From NCBI RefSeq assembly GCF_030247195.1, contig NC_080671.1, positions 98,877,845 through 98,941,844 of the forward strand: 64,000 nt of DNA. Direction: 5' to 3'. A model generated the notes under the pieces. It did no database searches and was not told the DNA's origin. It saw only the letters and a program-made list of their open reading frames with translations. A program made the position numbers and the translations under genes. Within the stretch, counting starts at the first letter, position 1; every line of letters starts with the position of its first letter. Origin of the DNA: Topomyia yanbarensis (taxonomy: Eukaryota; Arthropoda; Insecta; Diptera; Culicidae). This document shows, piece after piece, positions 57,436 through 64,000 of this stretch.

Positions 57436-60400
57436 TCAAATCTCGAGCTTCGTTTCTTTAATGAAGCGTAGTACTACCTTCTCTCTGTTGTCGTCGTTCG
57501 CTAAAATTTCCATGACTGATCCGTTGATACTGTCCCGGATAGAATTTTACAATAGCATTTACCCTACAAACAATCTTAAAACAATAAATATTGTAGTTAT
57601 TACTGTTTCAACATTGTTCGATGCCAAGTTCTCACAGTAGATTTGCAATAAAATTTCATGTAACAATAAATTTCACTGTTCAGCAAAAAACTGATACAGT
57701 GCATTCACATTAAATTTTACTGTTTCCGAGAAAAAAATGCATGGAGAAAAATTGATTTTTTTAATGTTAAGATACATAACCACCCCCCTTTTTCACTGTA
57801 AAAGTCTATTTTACATTGAAATTTACTGTAAAAACGTTAAGGTTTATTGTTTTTGTATTTTAGCATAACACTAAAACTTACTGTAAATTATTGTAAAATT
57901 ACTGTACTGTCACAGTGAAAATCATGGTTTTGTTACTGTACATTTCTATTCGGGGTACTGTTGTCGAATCTGAACATATCCTCGGTAATTCACTAGAATA
58001 TGCTTCACTGTTATTGGAATTCCGCAGTAGTAACAATTCGCCCGGGCTTGTGCTAGCATTATGTATGAGTGGCTAAAACGAGTATGCCCGATTCTGAGTC
58101 TGATTAGGGTGCGCTGTTCCGATGCACATTTTCTATCTGCATTTTTTCCTACGTTCGGTTTTAGCAGTCGCAAAAAACGATGGAGTGCGGTTCCATTCAC
58201 TTTACCAAGCGTCCCATATTTTCTTCGTGATGAAGAGTACAACGTCTTGAGAAGGAATTGGAATGTTCATTGGATTTCCAGTTCTTCCTTCGTTCGAAAG
58301 TCTGTCCGCTTCTACATTACCGGAAATACCTGCATGTCCTGGAATCCAGCTGAGCGTGATTTTTCGTCCTTCAAGTGCACGTTCCAGTTGTTGGATCCAC
58401 GGGTGCCTCGAGCGGCCTCCACGGAGGGCGTCAAGACAGCTAGCGGAGTCAGTTAGTATGATTGTCTCGTAATGTTCGTCTGTCATTGAAGCAGCAGCAG
58501 CCAGTGCATATGCCTCGGCTGAGAATACGCTGCAGGGTCCCGGTAGAGTATAGCAGATTTTTTTCCTGTTTGTCACTAGACCTGCACCTACTTTCTCGTC
58601 CTCCTTGAAGCCGTCGGTGTAGATTTGTTCGTGCGTAGCGTAGTGGTTGTTTATGAAGTCCTGGAACTTTGGTACCACTATCTAACAGGATGTACCGGCT
58701 TGAACATTTCTTCCTATTTCGTCAACGATTTTTGTTGTTTGGCTATACCACTCCCTATCAGTAAGTCTACAAAGAATGCATGTTTTTGGCACGGAATATT
58801 CAGTGGTTCGGTGTAAAAGTTCTACTGATCTTTTGGCTACTGGATATTCCGCCACGTCGGCATTTTTTCGGTGAGACGTGTTACTAGCTGCACTAATCGC
58901 TGAACTAGCAATAGTCTGAACGGCAGGCCACCTGCTTCAGCCATAATTGAGGATACTGGACTTGTTCGGAAGGCACCTGAGGCCTGGCGTATCACTTCGT
59001 TGTATACTGGAGCAAGCATTCTTTCCATCGCCTCATGATTGCTGCTGGTCGAAAAATAACTTGGAGACAACTAGTGCGAAACCGACTGACAAAAGCGTTG
59101 ATCTGCTACTTCTTTTTAACCGAGAGCCCAAAATCCGCAAGATGTTAGATCTTTTGGTACAACTGTTCTTGATGGCTGTGAAATGCTGCAGATAGTTGAG
59201 TTTAGAGTCCACAAGCACTCCTAGTATCCTCATCTTCCTTAAGCAGGGAATCGGAGTCTTATTTATTTTGATGGCCCGGCCACGCTTGCGATGCCTTATG
59301 TTGCAGATGAGAAGTAGCTTAGATTTTGATGGTGCGATTTCGAAACCAACATTGGCGGCCCAATAGACAAACGCATTGACAGCTTTTCTCAGTTGACATC
59401 GTATTTGCCCGGGGTTCGTTCCTCTAACAGCTAGTACATCATCCGCATATAGCAGAACTTCGACATCAGCTGGGATTACTGCAAAAAACCGGTTCCATCG
59501 CGACAAGAAAAAGGGTAACGGATAGGATGGATCCCTGCGGAACACCGTTTTTTGCCACGGAGCGGCTGGAGGATGCTCCGTTCGCTGATACCGGTAAGGT
59601 TCTATCGGATATGAAGCTTGATAGGATGTTAAATAATCGGCCAGAAATTTTCCAGCTTGCGAGAGTTCGGAGAATAGTAGGTTTCCAGGTCGTATCGTAC
59701 GCTTTGGATATGTCGAGGGAGACTATCTCGGCATGCTGATTGCCATTAATACCAATGAACGATTCCATCTGAGCTAGATGGGACTCGACACCTCCTCCCG
59801 GGCGAAATTCATGTTGGTGGCGATCCAGTCTTTCATTGTCTTCTAGTTCAGTAATTAGACGACGATTCACTAGGCGTTCGAATAATTTGCCTATGCAACT
59901 CAGGAGAGTGATAGGGCGATAACCGACTGGACTGCAGCGGTCTCCTTCCGGTTTTGGGTCGGGGTTACCATTCCCTCTTTCCACTGATCCGGGAAAGTGC
60001 CAGAGTCCCACACCTGGTTAAACAAATCGAGCAGAACTACTTTAGTGGAGAACGGGAGTCATTGCAGTAAAGGGTATCCGACATTATCAGGACCTGTTGA
60101 TGCTCAACCACCCTTGGAGAGGGCCCACATCAGCTCGTCCATAGAGAAATCTGCATTGTAACGTTTAAATAGGTTCGGTCGGCTTGATTTTGGTAATGTA
60201 CTTATCAGCGCCGTTTTCTTCTTACGAAACTTTTCTTTATAGTTGGCGTTTTTTTCTGGTATTCCTCTGTGAATGTGTCCGCCACTTTCTGCGCATTAGT
60301 GGTAATACCACTTGGAAGGTTCAGGCTGACCGTGTTTGAGCGCCTTTTACCCTGGAGCTGATCAATCCGATTCCATATCTGTGTTGAGGGGCTCTCGGGG

Positions 60401-61558
60401 TTGATGCTCTGTACTAGATCTTCTCAGCATTTCTGTTTAGCTTCCGAGATGATTTTGCGGCAGGCAGATCGAGCTTCGTGGAAAGACTGGAGAGCTGCCA
60501 CTTCGTTGGGCTCACCGTCCGTAATGCGACAGGGAGCACGTAGTTTCTTTCTTCAAATTTTGACTGCTTGTTCTACCCCTGCGTTCCACCAGACCACTGC
60601 CTTGGGTCCTGGTTTACCACTGGTTCGAGGGATACTGGCTTCGGCGGCGGCTATCACTTTTCTGGTGAAGTCTTCGACTGTCATTATCTGGCCGTACAAA
60701 TCCCAGTTTGCTCTTTCGTAGATCCATCTTCGTCATCGCCTTGGTTCATCTGATGTTCCGGGTGTATCAATTTTAATGGGGAAGTGGTCATTGTCTGCGC
60801 AATCTGGAAGTGTTTTCCAAATAAAATTGCCTGATATGGATGTTGAACAGATTGATACATCCAACGCTTGCGTGCTGCCGATGGATGGATCGACTCGAGT
60901 GTGGGATCCGTCATTTAATACTACCATGTTTTTATTAACTAATGTTTCTAGAATCGAATTGTCACTTTTCTGTGCATCAGATTTTGTTTTTGTCAATCGA
61001 CTACCCCAAGCGGAGTGGTGGACGTTCAGATCACCCAAGAGGATAAGTGGTTTCGGGAGTTCTTCCAATAGACGTGTTTTAAGTTATCAGCAGCATTTTT
61101 GTCTCTTGGTGGCAAGTATACTGAGGCCGCAGTCAGTTTCGTGTGAAGCTGTATTGCCTTTGCCTGTATGTTGGTGTTTATTTGTATTCGTTCTAACGCA
61201 GTGCCATCCTTAACCGCTAATCCTACCCCTTGTCTGCCGCGGGTGGAGCAAGGTCCTAATAGAAAGTGATAGGATCTTCCGATGTAATTAACTATGGTAC
61301 TGTGTTCTTCCGGCGTTAGTTTCTTGTAGGCAAACTTCTGTTGGCTTATACTTGGTTAGTAGGTGATGGTGTTAATTGAATGGCCTTCTGCCATAGTGGC
61401 GATATTTCCGGTGTCAATTGATGTGGGATTTGGTGCGGGGTTTGGGAGAGGGTTTGGAGGGAGGGATAATGGTACTCTGCAGCAGGATAATAATGGTTTT
61501 CTATCATTGGTGGGTATACTTGGTCTTTGATGTTGGTTATTTGATTAGGCTTGAAAAG
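57436..61558 (-). pseudogene. I-clade LINE ORF2 (endonuclease, RT, RNase H), decayed
   Basis: On the minus strand the domain order is endonuclease, reverse transcriptase, RNase H, C-terminal zinc motif. The endonuclease spans 61330-60733 with LLGDLNVHHSAWGS. The RT has GYRPITLLSCIGKLFERLV near 59925, GVPQGSILSV near 59540 and the YADD box near 59440. The RNase H (58678-58202) has all four acidic residues in YTDG, SAEAYAL, LTDSASC and GNVEADRL. A CYYC motif follows near 58035. The final codons (...EKVVLRFIKETKLEI, stop at 57436) lie beyond an inserted MITE. RNase H plus a three-knuckle ORF1 places it with I elements, such as mosquito MosquI. Several frameshifts and stops make it inactive, though long frames survive. 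Confidence 0.85.
57534..57955. mobile_element. 422-bp MITE inserted in the LINE
   Basis: The ends CCCGGATAGAATTTTACA and the inverse of CCCCGAATAGAAATGTACAG are flanked by TACTGT on both sides (57528-57533 and 57956-57961). The body is full of 'ttactgtaaa' motifs in both orientations. It splits the C-terminus of the LINE ORF2, so it inserted after the LINE. Confidence 0.82.
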
Positions 61559-62897
61559 TTAATCGGATATAGCATGTACCTCTTCAGTCTCAACATTAAT
61601 TTGAATTGTTCCACCTTCTTTTATGCTGGGGGACCTGCTTCTGCAGCTACTCTCAGAGCTGGCGCCAGGTCCGTCTAATTTGGGATTCTTGGGGCGGGCC
61701 CTAGTCGCCGGTCCGATCGGTGTTACGAATTGCGTTTGGTCGTTGTGATCCGAAGAGATTTGTGTTCGTAGTTGAGAGTGACTGGTTGATTCATCGGCGC
61801 TTTCCCCGCTAGTTGCAGGCCCGGAGTTTCGCCCTTTTTTACTCCGTTGATAGTGTGTAGATTCATTGGAATTACTTTTGTGCTCCCCTAAATTTTTCCT
61901 GTATGCGTCTTTGTATTTCCCAAGTTCTGCCTTCAGGGCATCAATCGTTTGGTTGATCTGTTGCTTGGCGGCTGCTTGCCTACGGAGACTTAATACTTCA
62001 TCTCGCAGGGCTTTCATTTCATCGTTCTGTTTCCAGGCCTTTTCCAGTTCGTGTCGGAGTTCTCTGATTAACTGGTCCTTTTCGCTGTCCAGAGACTTAA
62101 TTTGGTTAGCATAAATTGATGGCTCCTCAATTTTTTTTGAATTCTGCTCGGGCTTCTCCATAAGTAAGGTTGTTATCAATTTTGAATTTGATCACCGCTT
62201 CCTCTTTTTTTGTATATCGGACAGGTTCGGTCTGTGGGTCCATGATCACCCTTGCAGTTGCGGCAGAACTTCTCCTTCTTACATGGTTGGGCATTGTGTA
62301 TTTCATGTGATTCAGAACAGGTAGCGCAACTCGGGGCTTCAGCGCAGTTTTTCCTGGAGTGTCCGTATTTGGCGCAGCCGTAGCATAGGAGAGGTGATGG
62401 ATAGTATTTGCGCACCGGAAGCCGCATGAGTCCGAAAAAAACGTGGGGCGGAAGAGATTGTCCCAAGTAAAGGAATGTTGGTTACCATCTCGTTTGGTTA
62501 TTCTCCTGACGTTCAGGATGCCCTGCGAAGCTATATTTTCTTTGAGGTCCTCGGGTGTCATATCAATTGTGTCTACATCGTACACAACGCCTTGGCAAAA
62601 GTTGAGAGTGGGGTGGTAGATAATCTCAACGGTAGTGCCATCGACTAGTTGTTTAAGGGTTAGCAACTTCTGGTAGGTCGAATGGGGGCTGGTGCGAAGG
62701 GTGTATTCGTGCCTTTTGCCTCCTTGGAAGCACTTACCAGAGCTTTTGGATCTTGACCCAATAACTGCTGCAGAGATTTGTGAATGATGAAAGGATTGGA
62801 AGGAAGTTTGGGTGGAGGGGTGGTGGTGGTAGGGTCTTTGTTTTGCTGATCTACTGACAGTGGTGATGTTTTGCGGGGAAATGTCATGCAGCAGCAA
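61559..62897 (-). pseudogene. I-clade LINE ORF1 (gag-like), one frameshift
   Basis: The frame from 62897 starts MLLHDISPQNITTV, carries an RNA-binding-like segment (LVDGTTVEIIYHP, ITKRDGN), then loses frame near 62470. The other frame (62466-62176) supplies VFFGLMRLPVRKYYPSP and three Cys/His knuckles: CYGCAKYGHSRKNC, CATCSESHEIHNAQPC and CRNCKGDHGPTDRTC. A further frame (62179-61559) gives a Glu/Lys-rich coiled coil and an acidic Ser-rich tail. The triple knuckle after the PVRxYxPxP lead-in is characteristic of I-element ORF1. The protein would package the LINE RNA. This copy would need frame correction to do so. Confidence 0.8.
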
Positions 62898-62899
62898 TC

Positions 62900-63490
62900 A
62901 ATCGAGCAGAACAAATGCCCGAGCAAATTATCATGGGCTCAAACACCACACAACTCCTTAAAAAGATCATGAACATGGTCCGCTTCAAATTTCACAACCA
63001 TCAACACACCGTAAAATTGTTTCAATAACCAAAAAATACACCAACGTACGGTTTTGACATGGGATCTACCGGACCATTGCGATGGTGTTTTCATGAGTTG
63101 ATCCCATGGCATACACTACATTAAAATATAGTGGGGGTGAATCTGGACCATGAGAATGGGGGTGTTATGGGCTTCCCGTTTGATCGAATGTTTCTGCGCA
63201 ATAATTTCTAAACTCAAATTTCACTACAGCTACAGGTTAGTACGATTAGGGCAGTAGTAACTTGTGTACTTCTTAAAGCTACTAGTACGTGAGTAGTACG
63301 GATAAGTTATCTTAAAATTAAGACTTACTAACTTACGAATTGAATTAAAATGCACAACTATCAATTGTCAGGCAAATAATCACGTTGCCTGAGCAGAACG
63401 AAGAAAAAAACTATCCACACATAGTAGGCAAGCTCTCGTCTGTGATAGGGCGCTTTTTCTTTTCGCTCTCGGTTTTTCCCGTGCTCGTGG
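62900..63490. other. Possible LINE 5' UTR and unassigned sequence
   Basis: The first part may be the 5' UTR of the I-clade LINE, but no boundary or target duplication was found. No other feature recognised. Confidence 0.35.
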
Positions 63491-63495
63491 ATAGT

Positions 63496-63621
63496 TATAT
63501 CTGCGTTTGAGGCGACGGCTATCACGATATCGAACACATTGTCTGGGCGTGCTCCAAGTGCAGTTCCGCCAGGTCTCGGCTAATGGATACCCTCCGATCA
63601 CCCTTGGTAAATGGCTGGTAA
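63496..63621 (+). pseudogene. LINE ORF2 C-terminal fragment
   Basis: The plus frame reads ICV, stop, GDGYHDIEHIVWACSKC, then SSARSRLMDTLRSPLVNGW before a second stop. The (C)xCGDGYHDIEHxVWxC string followed by ARSRLxDxLR is the C-terminal Cys/His region of a mosquito non-LTR retrotransposon ORF2. The stop replaces a codon of the Cys pair. Clade not assigned (Jockey-like is possible). Confidence 0.5.
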
Positions 63622-64000
63622 CGCGATTACAGACCTCTCTAATGGTCCTTAGCCTCTGCTTTCTTTTTTTCTCGCTCTCAGAAGTCTCCAGTACTGCTTT
63701 GTGACGCCGACTCGCATCAGAGCGCTACCAGGTGATTGTCTTCACTCTCACCTTTGTACTGGCATATATCAAAATTCCATTGCGTGCTTTTTTTTACAGT
63801 ACAGGTCGTACCGTCAACGATGTGCCATAAACTGCAAGCTTGATTCGTCTCTTCTCTATCATGGTTAACCACACTCTCTTCCCTGTAAATTGCCGGTTTT
63901 ACGATGCTGAAATCAAATCCCCATGAAAATGTCTCTCTCAAGTAAATAGGCCGTTGTTAGAAAAGTTGAATTTGAGATTCGAGTGTGTATCTTCGTTGCG
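63622..64000. other. Intergenic at right edge, no gene seen
   Basis: Only short frames without domain signatures. No repeat end was recognised before the window stops. Confidence 0.4.

Noticed and set aside
1..64000. CRISPR arrays, bacterial operons or prophage
   Set aside because: Introns, LINEs, MITEs and LTR elements show eukaryotic DNA, and there are no regularly spaced short repeats with unique spacers.

Overview
The window is AT-rich eukaryotic DNA from an insect with a large, repeat-laden genome. Two cytochrome b5-related desaturase genes with 52-68 bp introns, an I-clade LINE, an R1-type LINE, a Bel/Pao retrotransposon and dense MITEs fit a culicine mosquito (Aedes-like) best. That assignment is inference from gene and repeat style, not a database match. 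There is no operon structure, and I saw no rRNA, tRNA or CRISPR array. Only two intact protein-coding genes are supported, both on the minus strand: five-exon paralogues at 5696-7362 (476 aa) and 29751-31360 (457 aa) with identical intron phases. Each has an N-terminal cytochrome b5 heme domain (HPGG) and a C-terminal membrane fatty-acid-desaturase-type domain with histidine boxes. They are a tandem pair split by about 22 kb of inserted repeats. A second paralogous pair of short minus-strand reading frames (8371-8514 and 28889-29023) shows mainly synonymous change and stop codons at nearly equivalent positions. It may be the last exon of a second duplicated gene. Layout: 0-5.6 kb holds a dispersed repeat, MITEs, a fold-back structure, perfect hairpins and a TTAA-flanked element. 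Gene 1 is at 5.7-7.4 kb. At 9.0-11.3 kb lies a hAT-like element with terminal CCCGAACCCGA minisatellites and an 8-bp target-site duplication. At 11.8-12.8 kb is a TA-flanked element. At 13.6-17.1 kb is an element with about 560-bp terminal inverted repeats and a second TA-flanked element nested inside it. At 19.2-21.0 kb is a huge palindrome (about 650-bp arms, about 26-bp loop). LINE ORF1 debris and a TTAA-type element carrying a Mutator-like transposase remnant follow, then a decayed R1-type LINE at 24.1-28 kb. Gene 2 is at 29.8-31.4 kb. From 31.9 to 39 kb there is an internally deleted LINE, several MITEs and a GC-rich hAT-like element. From 41 to 50.7 kb a second copy of the palindrome unit is split by a solo LTR and by a decayed Bel/Pao element, which itself carries a hAT-like insertion. 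From 52.3 to 57 kb there are nested hAT and TA MITEs. From 57.4 to 62.9 kb an I-clade LINE on the minus strand is interrupted by a MITE. The last kilobase has one more LINE fragment. Nearly all boundaries were set by eye from inverted repeats and target-site duplications.
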